Source of the DNA: Amycolatopsis bartoniae
Lineage (GTDB): Bacteria > Actinomycetota > Actinomycetes > Mycobacteriales > Pseudonocardiaceae
Direction of reading: 5' to 3'
NCBI RefSeq assembly: GCF_014191255.1
Contig: NZ_JACHWH010000015.1
Coordinates: forward strand, 1 to 64,000
Length of the DNA: 64,000 bases
The notes beneath the pieces are model-generated. The model was not told the origin of the DNA. It did no database searches and saw nothing but the letters and a program-made list of their open reading frames with translations. How positions within the stretch are numbered: the stretch's first letter is position 1; every line of letters starts with the position of its first letter. This document shows positions 41,405-49,887 of the stretch, piece after piece. Position numbers and translations under genes: made by a program.

Positions 41405-42514
41405 TCAGTCGTAGGTGATGAGGCCGCGGATGTTCGCCCCGGAATGCATCGCCTGGTAGCCCTCGTTGATCTGGTCCAGCGAGTAGCGGGTGGTGATCAT
41501 CTCGTCGAGCTTGAGCAGGCCGGACCGGTAAAGCTCGATCAGGCGGCGGAAGTCCTCCGCCGGATTGGCCTCCCCGAAGACGTGGCCGTAGATCCGCTTG
41601 TTCGACATCGCCAGGTCGAACAGCGACACGGTGGCCGTGGTCTCCGCGATCGGTGCCACGGACGTGATCACGGCCTTGCCACCCTTGGAGGTCAGGCCCA
41701 TGACCGGGCCCAGCAGGTCGCCGTGCAGCACGCCGACGGTGACGATGACGACATCGGCCATCACACCGCGGGTCAGATCGCGCACGAGCTCGGTGGCCTC
41801 GTCGACGGACGCGGCGGTGTGCGTGGCGCCCACGGTGAGCGCGAACTCGCGGCGGAACTGCAGCGGCTCGACGGCGACGACGGTGCCGGCCCCGGCGATC
41901 CGGGCACCCTGCACGGCGCTCGTGCCCACCCCGCCGACACCCACGACGACGACCACGTCACCGGGTTTGACGTCGGCGACCTTCGTGGCGGCGCCGAAAC
42001 CGGTCGTGACCCCGCAGCCGATGAGCGCGGCGGTCTGCAGTGGGATGTCCTCGGGGATCTTCACGACCTGGGTCTCGGACACGGTGGTGTGCGTGGCGAA
42101 GGTGCCCAGCTGGACGTACGCCCCGATGTTCTCGCCGTTCAGCCGGCGGCGGTAGGTGCCGTCGGGCGCGTACCCGGTGAGCGCGAAGGCGCCGTCGTCG
42201 CACAGGTTCGCGCGCCCGGACACACACCAGCGGCACTCCCCGCAGTTGGGTACCGGGTGCAGCAGGACGTGGTCGCCTTCCTTCAGCGCCGTGACCTGCG
42301 ACCCGATCTCCGTGACCACGCCCGCGCCCTCGTGCCCGCCGATGATCGGGAAGGGACACGGCACGTCGCCGGTCACGGAGTGGTCGTCGGAGTGGCACAG
42401 GCCCGAGGCCGCCAGCTTGACGGTCACCTCGTGCGGGTTGGGCGGGTCGAGCTCGATCTCCTCGATCCGGTAGTCGTCCTTGACCCCGAACAGGACCGCG
42501 GCGGGAATCTTCAT
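41405..42514 (-). CDS. NDMA-dependent (mycofactocin-associated) zinc alcohol dehydrogenase
   Basis: A 369-residue zinc alcohol dehydrogenase. It has CHSDDH and GGHEGAG at the catalytic zinc, CGECRWCVSGRANLC at the structural zinc and GVGGVG at the nucleotide site. It is a close relative of the gene at 7228 and belongs to the nicotinoprotein group that hands electrons to mycofactocin. Here it ends a transcript P450, TetR, CoA ligase, ALDH, ADH and probably oxidises the primary alcohol made by the P450. Confidence 0.92.
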   Translation of the reverse strand: MKIPAAVLFGVKDDYRIEEIELDPPNPHEVTVKLAASGLCHSDDHSVTGDVPCPFPIIGGHEGAGVVTEIGSQVTALKEGDHVLLHPVPNCGECRWCVSGRANLCDDGAFALTGYAPDGTYRRRLNGENIGAYVQLGTFATHTTVSETQVVKIPEDIPLQTAALIGCGVTTGFGAATKVADVKPGDVVVVVGVGGVGTSAVQGARIAGAGTVVAVEPLQFRREFALTVGATHTAASVDEATELVRDLTRGVMADVVIVTVGVLHGDLLGPVMGLTSKGGKAVITSVAPIAETTATVSLFDLAMSNKRIYGHVFGEANPAEDFRRLIELYRSGLLKLDEMITTRYSLDQINEGYQAMHSGANIRGLITYD

Positions 42515-42544
42515 GTATTTGCCCTTCTTCGTCTTCGTTGACGG

Positions 42545-44017
42545 TCAGAGGCGGAGCAGAACGGACTTGGTTTCGGTGTAGGTGTCGATCGAGGCGCTGC
42601 CGAACTCGCGGCCGTAGCCGGACTGCTTGTAGCCGCCGAACGGGAAGCTCGGCATCAGGTCGCCGTAGGTGTTGACCCACACGATGCCCGAGCGGATGCC
42701 GGCCGCGAGGCGGTGCGCGCGGGACACGTCCCGGGTCCATACGCCGGCCCCCAGCCCGTACTCCGAGTCGTTCGCCAGCCGCAGCGCCTCCTCCTCGTCG
42801 TCGAAGGGGATCACCGAGACCACCGGCCCGAAGATCTCCTCGCGGGCGATGCGCATCGAGTTCGACACGTTCGCGAAGATCGTCGGCGCCACGAAGTAGC
42901 CGGTCTCGCCGATCCGCTCGCCGCCGGCGACGAGCTCGGCGCCCTCGTCGACGCCGATCTTGATGTAGGACCGGACGCGGTCCAGCTGCTCGGCCGACAC
43001 GAGCGGGCCGAGCTGCGACGCCGGGTCGAACCCGCCGCCGACGGTCATCGCGCCGGACGCGGCGACGAGCCGCTGGACGAACTCGTCATGGATGGACCGC
43101 TCGACGAACAGCCGGGTCCCGGCGTAGCAGACCTGGCCCGAGTTGGCGAACGCCGCCATCAGCGAGCCGCCGGTGGCCGCGTCGAGGTCCGCGTCCGCGC
43201 AGACGATGTTCGGGCTCTTGCCGCCGAGTTCGAGCGTCACCCGCTTCATCGTCTCGGCCGCCTTGACCTGGATCAGGCGCCCCGTGGCGGTGGAACCGGT
43301 GAAGGAGATCTTGTCGACGTCCGGGTGGCTCACCAGCGCCGAACCGACGGTCGGCCCGTCTCCGTGCACGACGTTCACGACGCCGGGCGGGATGCCCGCC
43401 TCGACGCACAGCTCCGCCAGCCGCACGGCACTGAGCGGTGTCTGCTCGGCGGGCTTGAGCACGACGGTGTTCCCGCACGCGAGCGCGGGAACGACCTTGT
43501 TGATCGCCACGCTGACCGGCGCGTTCCACGGCGTGATGCCCGCGCACACCCCGACCGGCTCGCGGCTGGAGTAGCTGAAGTACTCGCCCGGCACGGGGTT
43601 GAGCGTGCCCTCGATCTTGGTCGGCCAGCCCGCGTAGTACCGGAGGGTGTCGATGGCGAAGCCCACCGCGTACTGGGCGAAAGCCAGCGGCATGCCGTTG
43701 TCCAGCGTGTCGAGCTCGCTCAGCTGCTGGAGGTCGCGCTCCATCAACTCGCCCAGCTCGTGCAGCACCTTCTCCTTCCGGGCCGGCGGCAGCGAACGCC
43801 AGCGGCCGTCGTCGAAGGCCGTCCGCGCCGCGGCCACGGCGTCGGCGACGTCGTCCGCGCCCGCGGCGGGGAACTCGGCGATGGTGTTTTCGGTCGCGGG
43901 GTCGACGACAGCCAGCCCCTCACCGCGGCCGGCCGTGAAGTCGCCGTCGATGAGATTTCGCATCGGCTGGTTCAGGAAGCTCTGTGTCTCGGCGGAAAGC
44001 GCTACGGTAGGCGTCAT
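42545..44017 (-). CDS. Aldehyde dehydrogenase
   Basis: A 490-residue aldehyde dehydrogenase with Asn165 (TPWNAP), Glu263 (LELGGKSP) and Cys297 (NSGQVC). IFGPVVSVIPF and GGYKQSGYGREFG complete the family pattern. It lies 30 bases upstream of the alcohol dehydrogenase and 44 bases after the CoA ligase. It would turn the aldehyde from that dehydrogenase into the acid used by the ligase. AGGAGAGG precedes the ATG. Confidence 0.94.
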   Translation of the reverse strand: MTPTVALSAETQSFLNQPMRNLIDGDFTAGRGEGLAVVDPATENTIAEFPAAGADDVADAVAAARTAFDDGRWRSLPPARKEKVLHELGELMERDLQQLSELDTLDNGMPLAFAQYAVGFAIDTLRYYAGWPTKIEGTLNPVPGEYFSYSSREPVGVCAGITPWNAPVSVAINKVVPALACGNTVVLKPAEQTPLSAVRLAELCVEAGIPPGVVNVVHGDGPTVGSALVSHPDVDKISFTGSTATGRLIQVKAAETMKRVTLELGGKSPNIVCADADLDAATGGSLMAAFANSGQVCYAGTRLFVERSIHDEFVQRLVAASGAMTVGGGFDPASQLGPLVSAEQLDRVRSYIKIGVDEGAELVAGGERIGETGYFVAPTIFANVSNSMRIAREEIFGPVVSVIPFDDEEEALRLANDSEYGLGAGVWTRDVSRAHRLAAGIRSGIVWVNTYGDLMPSFPFGGYKQSGYGREFGSASIDTYTETKSVLLRL

Positions 44018-44061
44018 TGCCTCTCCTGCTCTGTCCTCGATGGATGTTCGCGCGGGCTTGG

Positions 44062-45651
44062 TCAGGTGGTGCGGTTGATCTGGATCTTCGCCTTGACCCG
44101 GTCCCAGGTCTGCGGGCCGTTGCCCCGTTCACGCAGCTCCACCTTCCGGATCTTCGCGGTCGGGGTCTTGGGCAGCTCGTCGACGAGATCGACGAACCGC
44201 GGGACGGCGAAGTAGGGGAGCTCTCGGGCCATGTGCAGCACCAGCTCGTCCGGTGCGACGGTCTTGCCGGGCTGGGGCACGACGTAGACCTTCACCTCGA
44301 TGTCACCCTCGATGTCGCCCGGCACCGAGACACAGGCGATCTCCTGCACACCGGGGAACGAAAGGCCGCTGCTCTCGACCTCGAAGCTCGAGATGTTCTC
44401 CCCGCGGCGGCGCAGCGAGTCGGTGATGCGGTCGCTGAAGTAGAGCTGCCCGTCCGGTTCACGCACGACCGCGTCGCCGGTGTGGTACCAGCCGTTGCGC
44501 CACGCCTTCGCCGTCGCCTCGGGCCGGCCCCAGTACTCGGTCATGAGCTCCCACGGGCGGTCCGACCGGACGACGAGCTCGCCCGGGGTGCCGTCCGGAA
44601 CCGGGATGTCGTGCTCGTCGACGACGCGGACGTCGAGGCCCGCGCGAGGCACGCCCAGGGCCTTCGTGTTGGGCGTGGGGTCGTTGAGGATCGTGACCGC
44701 GCCGGTCTCGGTGGGGCCGTAGCAGACGAAGATGTTCTCCAGTCCGAACCGGCGCATGAAACCCTCCGGGTCGCCCACCATCGGGGTGACCAGGATCCGC
44801 CGCAGCGGGTTGTCCGCATCGTCGGGTTTCTCCGGCTGGGCCAGGAGCATCCCGGCCATCGTGCCGACGAGGAAGCTGTGCGTCGCCCCCGTCTCCCGCG
44901 CGATGTCGAGGTACCGCGACGCGCTGAAGACTTCGCGCCGCACCACGCGGGCGCCGGCGGACCAGAACCCGAAGGTCGGCGCCTGGCCCGAGGTGTGGAA
45001 CATCGGCAGGTCAGCCAGCAGACAGTCGGTGGGCAGCACGTACTTGTTGAACGGCTCGTGCGCGGTCATCGCCGCGCACAGGTTGCTGGTGAGCGCCCCC
45101 TTCGACGGGCCCGTGGTGCCCGACGTGTAGTTGATGTAGATCGGGTCCCACGGTTCGAGCGGGCGGTCCAGCGACGGTGCCCTGCGGTCACCGCCGGCCA
45201 GCTCGGCGCCGAGCAGACGCCGCAGCCGCACGTCGACCTGCTCCAGCCGGGGGGCCAGGTTCTCGTCGGTGATGATCAGCTCGGCGCGGGAGTCCTGGCA
45301 GACGTGCGCGAGGAACTTGCCCTTCGCGGCCGAGTTGACCGGAACCACGATCGCGCCGAGGAACGCGACGCCGAGCCACGCGCGGATCCAGTCCGGGCCG
45401 TTCGGCAGGAAGATCAAGACGGTGTCACCCCGGCGTACCCCGCGCGCGGCCAGTACGTTCGCGGCGGCGTACCCGTGGTGCACCAGTTCCCCGTAGGACC
45501 ACCGTTCACCGTCTTCGAAGCGGATCGCCTCTTTGTCCCCGATTTCGGCGGCCTGGTGTTCGAGCATCGTCCGGAGAACGATCTCGTGGGGGTGACTCGG
45601 TACCCGGTTGACAGGACTGCCTACGCCGGACTGTGTCAATTCAAGGCCCAA
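44062..45651 (-). CDS. Acyl-CoA synthetase (AMP-binding family)
   Basis: A 529-residue adenylate-forming ligase. YTSGTTGPSKG is the phosphate loop, YGPTETG the A5 motif, YHTGDAV and ITDSLRRRGENISSFEVE the A7-A8 region, and the catalytic Lys is in PTAKIRKVELRE. RRRGENIS is found in crotonobetaine/carnitine-CoA ligase-like members. The start is unusual: TTG at 45651 with GAGGAGGGG just upstream. It would activate the acid produced by the neighbouring ALDH. Confidence 0.88.
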   Translation of the reverse strand: MGLELTQSGVGSPVNRVPSHPHEIVLRTMLEHQAAEIGDKEAIRFEDGERWSYGELVHHGYAAANVLAARGVRRGDTVLIFLPNGPDWIRAWLGVAFLGAIVVPVNSAAKGKFLAHVCQDSRAELIITDENLAPRLEQVDVRLRRLLGAELAGGDRRAPSLDRPLEPWDPIYINYTSGTTGPSKGALTSNLCAAMTAHEPFNKYVLPTDCLLADLPMFHTSGQAPTFGFWSAGARVVRREVFSASRYLDIARETGATHSFLVGTMAGMLLAQPEKPDDADNPLRRILVTPMVGDPEGFMRRFGLENIFVCYGPTETGAVTILNDPTPNTKALGVPRAGLDVRVVDEHDIPVPDGTPGELVVRSDRPWELMTEYWGRPEATAKAWRNGWYHTGDAVVREPDGQLYFSDRITDSLRRRGENISSFEVESSGLSFPGVQEIACVSVPGDIEGDIEVKVYVVPQPGKTVAPDELVLHMARELPYFAVPRFVDLVDELPKTPTAKIRKVELRERGNGPQTWDRVKAKIQINRTT

Positions 45652-45675
45652 CGCCCCTCCTCGAACGAAGCGCAG

Positions 45676-45686
45676 CTACGCTGACG
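45676..45686. promoter_or_regulatory. CTACGCTGACG element, copy 2
   Basis: Identical to 39979-39989 and 25 bases upstream of the CoA-ligase TTG start. Downstream on the forward strand is TGTACGGTGATTAGTCAG; GTACGGTGATT recurs near 48998 in the promoter of another operon. Confidence 0.4.
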
Positions 45687-45703
45687 CGCTGTACGGTGAT
45701 TAG

Positions 45704-46372
45704 TCAGAAGACTAGAGTTTGTTTCCACTGTTCGTCTACGGGCAATTTCGGACCGAGCGCGCTCAACTCCCACGCGTCGGCCAGCGACTCGAGGACACCA
45801 CCCTCGTCGATCTCCCACTTCCGGACAAGCATGAAGTAGGCCAGGCGTTCGAGCTGCGTCACCAGCAGAACGGCTATGCTGCGGGAGATCTCGTCCGGCT
45901 CCGGGAAACCCGCGCGACGGCGGTTGTCGCCGATCCAGGTGGTGAGGCGGCTGAGGAATCTCTCCAGCCGCTGGTCACTCACCGTGCGCAGACCGCGCTC
46001 GATGCTCTCGGCCTGCATCCATGCCCGGATGCTCGAACGATGGCGGGAGAACAAGGCGAAGTACGCTTCGAGCCACGCCTTGACCTTGTCGCGGTCGGGG
46101 GCGGACTGCTGCGTGAGACCGGCCAACAACGCTTCGGCTTCGAGCGTGTACTCCGCGATCAGCTCCGCGGCGACCTCGCACTTGTTCCGGAAGTACAGGT
46201 AGTACGTACCCCTGCTCGCGCCCGCCACCGCGACTATGTCATCGATGCTCGTGCCGGCGTAGCCCTTGCTGCCGAAGACCTTCTTGGCCGCGGCGACCAG
46301 CCTGCGCCGCGTCAGCTCCTTCTGCTCGGCGCGGAGCGACCGCGGGCGGCGCGTGCCAGAGGTACCTGCCAT
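45704..46372 (-). CDS. TetR-family transcriptional regulator 2
   Basis: A 222-residue TetR protein, paralogue of the one at 29712. Its helix-turn-helix is SIDDIVAVAGASRGTYYLYF and the ligand domain shares SSIRAWMQAES and LLVTQLERLAYF. The conserved recognition helix suggests overlapping operators with TetR 1, while the ligand domains diverge enough for different inducers. It sits inside a catabolic group, between P450 (3) and the CoA ligase. ATG preceded by GGAG. Confidence 0.92.
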   Translation of the reverse strand: MAGTSGTRRPRSLRAEQKELTRRRLVAAAKKVFGSKGYAGTSIDDIVAVAGASRGTYYLYFRNKCEVAAELIAEYTLEAEALLAGLTQQSAPDRDKVKAWLEAYFALFSRHRSSIRAWMQAESIERGLRTVSDQRLERFLSRLTTWIGDNRRRAGFPEPDEISRSIAVLLVTQLERLAYFMLVRKWEIDEGGVLESLADAWELSALGPKLPVDEQWKQTLVF

Positions 46373-46468
46373 CGTCGATCTCCACCGCTTTGCTCGGGCG
46401 GGCCGCGCCGGTTCGGCCGCACATCCGGAAAATCACGGACCGGAACGCCGGGTTGCGTCCCGGCAACC

Positions 46469-47632
46469 TCAAACGACGACCGGAACCTTGGCCCAGCCGA
46501 CGATGTTGCCCGATGGTGCCCGCTCGAGCCCCGATTCGTCGACGGTGTAGTCGGGGAACCTCGCGAGGAACTCCTCGATCCCGATTTTCGCCTGCATGCG
46601 GGCGAGGTGGGCGCCGATGCACAGGTGGATGCCGAACCCGAAGGCCACGTGCCGCTGGATCTTGCGGTGGATGTCGAACCGGTCGGGATTGTCGAACTGC
46701 CGCTCGTCCCGGTTGGCCGCCGCGGTGATGAGCACGACGCGCTCACCCTCCGGGATCGTCGTGCCGTGCACTTCCACTGGCCGGGTGGTCCACCGGCCCT
46801 GGTAGTGCGCGGGCCCGCTGTGCCGCAGTGCCTCCTCGACCGCGTTCGGCACGAGGCTCGGGTCCTCCAGGAGCTCCTTGCGCTGATCCGGGTGCTCGGC
46901 CAGCAGTAGCAGCGTGTTCGGGATGTTCTTCGCCGACGTGTCGCCGCCGGCCGAGACGAGCAGCCAGCAGAACCCGAGCAGCTCGTCGTCGGTGAGGTCG
47001 CGGAGACGACCGTCCTCTTCGGTCAGTCGCGAGGAGATCAGCTGGGACAGGAAGCCGTCGTCGGGCTTGCGCCGCCGTTCCTTGATCAGGTCCCGGAAGT
47101 ACGCCTGGACCTCACGCAGCGCGCTGCGGGCGCTCTGCGGCAGCTCGGGGCCGTCGCGGAAAAAGCCCGCGTGGAACAGCTCCTTGACGCGGACGCGGTC
47201 CTGCGCCGGAACCCCGAACAGTTCGCAGAACAGTTCGTTGGGCAGCAGGAAGCTGTACTCCTTGACGATGTCGAAACCGCCGGAGCCGACCAGCGGGTCG
47301 AGGTACTGCCGCGTGGTCGACCGGATCCAGTCGGTGAGCTCGCGGATACGCCGCGGGGTGAAGGCGGCGCTGACCAGGCTGCGCAACCCGCGGTGGTAGG
47401 GCGGGTCCGACTGGATCATCATCGGCAGCGGCTTGTCGAACCGCTCGATCGTGACACCCTGTGCGGACGAGTAGGTCCGCCAGTCGACCAGTCCCGCGAG
47501 GACGTCGTCGAAGCGCGAGAGTGCCCAGAACTTCAGACGGTCGTTGTAGTAGACCGGGTGCTCGTCTCGCAGCCAGCGGTAGGTCGGGAACGGGTCCCGC
47601 TGGATCGTCGGCGAGTAGGGATCGTATTCCAT
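46469..47632 (-). CDS. Cytochrome P450 (3)
   Basis: A 387-residue P450. I-helix SAGGDTS (Asp231/Thr232), ExxR Glu267-Arg270 and heme Cys338 in FGFGIHLCIGAHLAR are intact. The motif SAGGDTSAK and YQGRWTTRPVE suggest a subfamily separate from the other three. Genes downstream (TetR, CoA ligase, ALDH, alcohol dehydrogenase) suggest it hydroxylates a terminal methyl or methylene that is then oxidised to an acid. A 12-base palindrome lies about 60 bases upstream. Confidence 0.95.
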   Translation of the reverse strand: MEYDPYSPTIQRDPFPTYRWLRDEHPVYYNDRLKFWALSRFDDVLAGLVDWRTYSSAQGVTIERFDKPLPMMIQSDPPYHRGLRSLVSAAFTPRRIRELTDWIRSTTRQYLDPLVGSGGFDIVKEYSFLLPNELFCELFGVPAQDRVRVKELFHAGFFRDGPELPQSARSALREVQAYFRDLIKERRRKPDDGFLSQLISSRLTEEDGRLRDLTDDELLGFCWLLVSAGGDTSAKNIPNTLLLLAEHPDQRKELLEDPSLVPNAVEEALRHSGPAHYQGRWTTRPVEVHGTTIPEGERVVLITAAANRDERQFDNPDRFDIHRKIQRHVAFGFGIHLCIGAHLARMQAKIGIEEFLARFPDYTVDESGLERAPSGNIVGWAKVPVVV

Positions 47633-47692
47633 CGGGCAATCTCCACTGCTGGGGCGGCCAACTTCGCTATACGAGCGGTTCGTTTACTGACA

Positions 47693-47704
47693 CAGTATAT
47701 ACTG
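47693..47704. promoter_or_regulatory. CAGTATATACTG palindrome
   Basis: A perfect 12-base dyad upstream of P450 (3), in an AT-rich patch with TTTACTGACA alongside. It is a good candidate binding site for one of the TetR proteins. Confidence 0.5.
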
Positions 47705-47798
47705 AGATCCCTTGTGGAGGCGAGGATGCACCACGCGAGCAAAGGGATGTGCGGATGACGGAATGGTTGAGCGGCGGCCGCTGTCGGATGGCGGGCGC

Positions 47799-48115
47799 GC
47801 GTACCTGCACGACTATCCGACCCACGATTTCGATCGCGTGATGGCGGTCAACACGCGTGGGGCGTACCTCGTCCGGCGGCACGGCCTGAGGCTGTTGCTC
47901 GGCGCCGGGGGGAACACCGCGTCGACCCGCCGGGATGATCCCCGGCCCCAAGTCCGGCGCGTACGCGATGAGCGAGGGCGGCCCGCGGCTGCGGACGATC
48001 CTCGAGTGTCAGATCCCGCAGGAACGGCTGGGGCGGCGCCCCGAGGACGTGGCGAACCTCGTGTCGTTCCTCGTCTCGGACGAGTCGTCGTTCAGCACCG
48101 GGCGGTCGTCGCCGC
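47799..48115 (+). pseudogene. Decayed SDR gene
   Basis: The only content of the 512 bases between P450 (3) and the reverse crotonase. One frame gives DFDRVMAVNTRGAYLVRRHG and LRLLLGAGG, the central part of an SDR; after about 47935 another frame gives LGRRPEDVANLVSFLVSDES and SFSTG, the SDR C-terminus. The N-terminal nucleotide site, the YxxxK segment and the final residues are missing. It is a frameshifted, deleted copy. Confidence 0.7.
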
Positions 48116-48144
48116 GGCTTCGCGGTCGCGGCGACGAACCGGCG

Positions 48145-48924
48145 TCAGCGGACGCGGTACTCCAGCCGCTTGCCCGACCTGAGCTTGGCGACGCCTTCGG
48201 CCACCGCGTCGGGGTCGTTGCCGATCGTGGGGTAGACGATCGCGTGGTCGAGCCCGCCCGCCCACACGGAGTGCAACGCCGTCCAGACGCCGCGGACCGA
48301 GCCCTGGACCGCCCGCGGCGAGGCCTCGGCGATCTTCCCGGCCAGCGAGTGCGCCTCGTCCATGAGCTCGTCCTGGGCGAGTACGTCGGACACCAGCCCG
48401 AGTGCGAGCGCCCTGTCCGGGCCGATGCGCTCGTGGTTGCCGAGCAGCACCATGCGCATCACCTCGCTGTAGGGCATCCGGGCCAGTGCGCCGATGGGCT
48501 CGCAGGTGGAAGCGAGGTGGTAGGTCAGGTGCGGGTCGAAGAACGTGGCGTTCTCGCTGCAGATGACGATGTCGGCCTCGTTGAGGAAGTAGAACGCCCC
48601 GCCGGCGGCGAGTCCGTTTACCGCCAGCACGACGGGCTTCCAGCAGCTGTTCGACTTCGGTCCGAGCTTGCGCCGGCCGGCGTCCTCACGGTTCCACACG
48701 TTGGGCGTGTCGGTGATGCTCTGGGCGCGGTCGACCCCGGAGCAGAACGCCCGTCCCGCACCGGTCAGCACCGCGACGTGGACGTCGTCGTCGTAGCGGA
48801 TGTCCTGCCAGGCGTGCGAGACCTCGTCCAGCATCTTCGGCGTGAAGGCGTTCAGCCGCTCCGGCCGGTTCAGGGTCAAGGTGGCGATGTGGTCCTTCTT
48901 CTCCAGCTTGATCGTCTCGTACAC
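48145..48924 (-). CDS. Enoyl-CoA hydratase/isomerase family protein, atypical active site
   Basis: A 259-residue crotonase with FCSGVD at the first oxyanion loop and NGLAAGGAFYFLNEAD at the second. Neither hydratase Glu is present at its usual place (Tyr and His instead); a Glu occurs slightly later in STCEPIG. This pattern suggests a hydrolase, lyase or isomerase role. The start chosen is the GTG at 48924, six bases after GAGGAGA; a GTG at 48930 is too close to it. Divergent from the SDR at 49038. Confidence 0.83.
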   Translation of the reverse strand: MYETIKLEKKDHIATLTLNRPERLNAFTPKMLDEVSHAWQDIRYDDDVHVAVLTGAGRAFCSGVDRAQSITDTPNVWNREDAGRRKLGPKSNSCWKPVVLAVNGLAAGGAFYFLNEADIVICSENATFFDPHLTYHLASTCEPIGALARMPYSEVMRMVLLGNHERIGPDRALALGLVSDVLAQDELMDEAHSLAGKIAEASPRAVQGSVRGVWTALHSVWAGGLDHAIVYPTIGNDPDAVAEGVAKLRSGKRLEYRVR

Positions 48925-49037
48925 GCGCACTCTCCTCGTCGCCGGCCGGGTCTCGTCGAAAATACTAGACGCATTGTTGAGTGGATGGCTATGGAGTACG
49001 GTGATTGAGTAATCGTCCAGCGGCGGTGGGAGCTTGA

Positions 49038-49886
49038 GTGGCTGACGCGTTGAAGGGCCAGGTCGCGATCGTGACCGGCGGCGGCACGGGACTGGGCCGC
49101 GGTATCGCGGTCGAACTGGCCAAGGAAGGGGCACACGTCGTCGTCGCGTCACGGGGCCTGGAACATCTGAAGGACGGCGTGTCCGCGATCGAGCAGGCGG
49201 GCGGAACCGCTTCGGCCCACCAGGTCGACGTCCGCGACGCGGACGCGGTGCAGGCGATGGTCGACACGACCGTCCGGGAGCACGGGCGGCTCGACATCCT
49301 GGTCAACAACGCCGCGGGCAACTTCGTGCTGCCGGCCGAGGAGTACACACCGAACGGCTGGCGGACCATCGTCGACATCGTGGTCAACGGCACCTTCCTG
49401 TGCTCGTGGGCCGCCGGGCGGCACTGGATCGAGGCCCAGCACCCGGGCGCGATCCTGAACGTGGTCTCGACCCACATCTACAGCGGCTGCCCGGGCCTCG
49501 CGGCCTCGGCGGCATCGAAGGCGGCGGTCGCGAACCTCACCCAGACCCTCGCGGTCGAGTGGGGCGCGTACGGCATCCGGGTCAACGGGCTGGCGCCGGG
49601 CGTCTTCCCGAACCCGACCGTGCAGGCGCAGATGCACCCCGAGGAGTCCATTGAGGACGCGTACGCGCGCGCGGCGAAGGTCGTGCCGCTGGGCCGCGCC
49701 GGCGAGGTGTGGGAGCTGGGCCGCGCCGCGGTGTTCCTTTGCGGCCCGGACGGCGCGTACGTCAGCGGGCACACCCTCGTGATGGACGGCGCCAACTGGC
49801 TGCGGCGCGGGCACCTCACGCCGGAATACAAGACGGTGCCGCAGCAGATCGCGGAGCGCGGGATGCCCAAGCGGGAGAAGCGCTGA
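49038..49886 (+). CDS. SDR family oxidoreductase, 2,4-dienoyl-CoA-reductase-like
   Basis: A 282-residue SDR. TGGGTGLGRGIA is the nucleotide motif and NNAAGNF the substrate loop, the latter common in dienoyl-CoA reductases. At the catalytic site SAASK replaces YxxxK. LAPGVFPNP follows. It probably reduces an unsaturated acyl-CoA. GTG start; GGTGGGAG lies upstream. It is the first gene of a long forward operon and is followed by an acyl-CoA dehydrogenase after one base. Confidence 0.85.
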   Translation: MADALKGQVAIVTGGGTGLGRGIAVELAKEGAHVVVASRGLEHLKDGVSAIEQAGGTASAHQVDVRDADAVQAMVDTTVREHGRLDILVNNAAGNFVLPAEEYTPNGWRTIVDIVVNGTFLCSWAAGRHWIEAQHPGAILNVVSTHIYSGCPGLAASAASKAAVANLTQTLAVEWGAYGIRVNGLAPGVFPNPTVQAQMHPEESIEDAYARAAKVVPLGRAGEVWELGRAAVFLCGPDGAYVSGHTLVMDGANWLRRGHLTPEYKTVPQQIAERGMPKREKR

Positions 49887-49887
49887 C

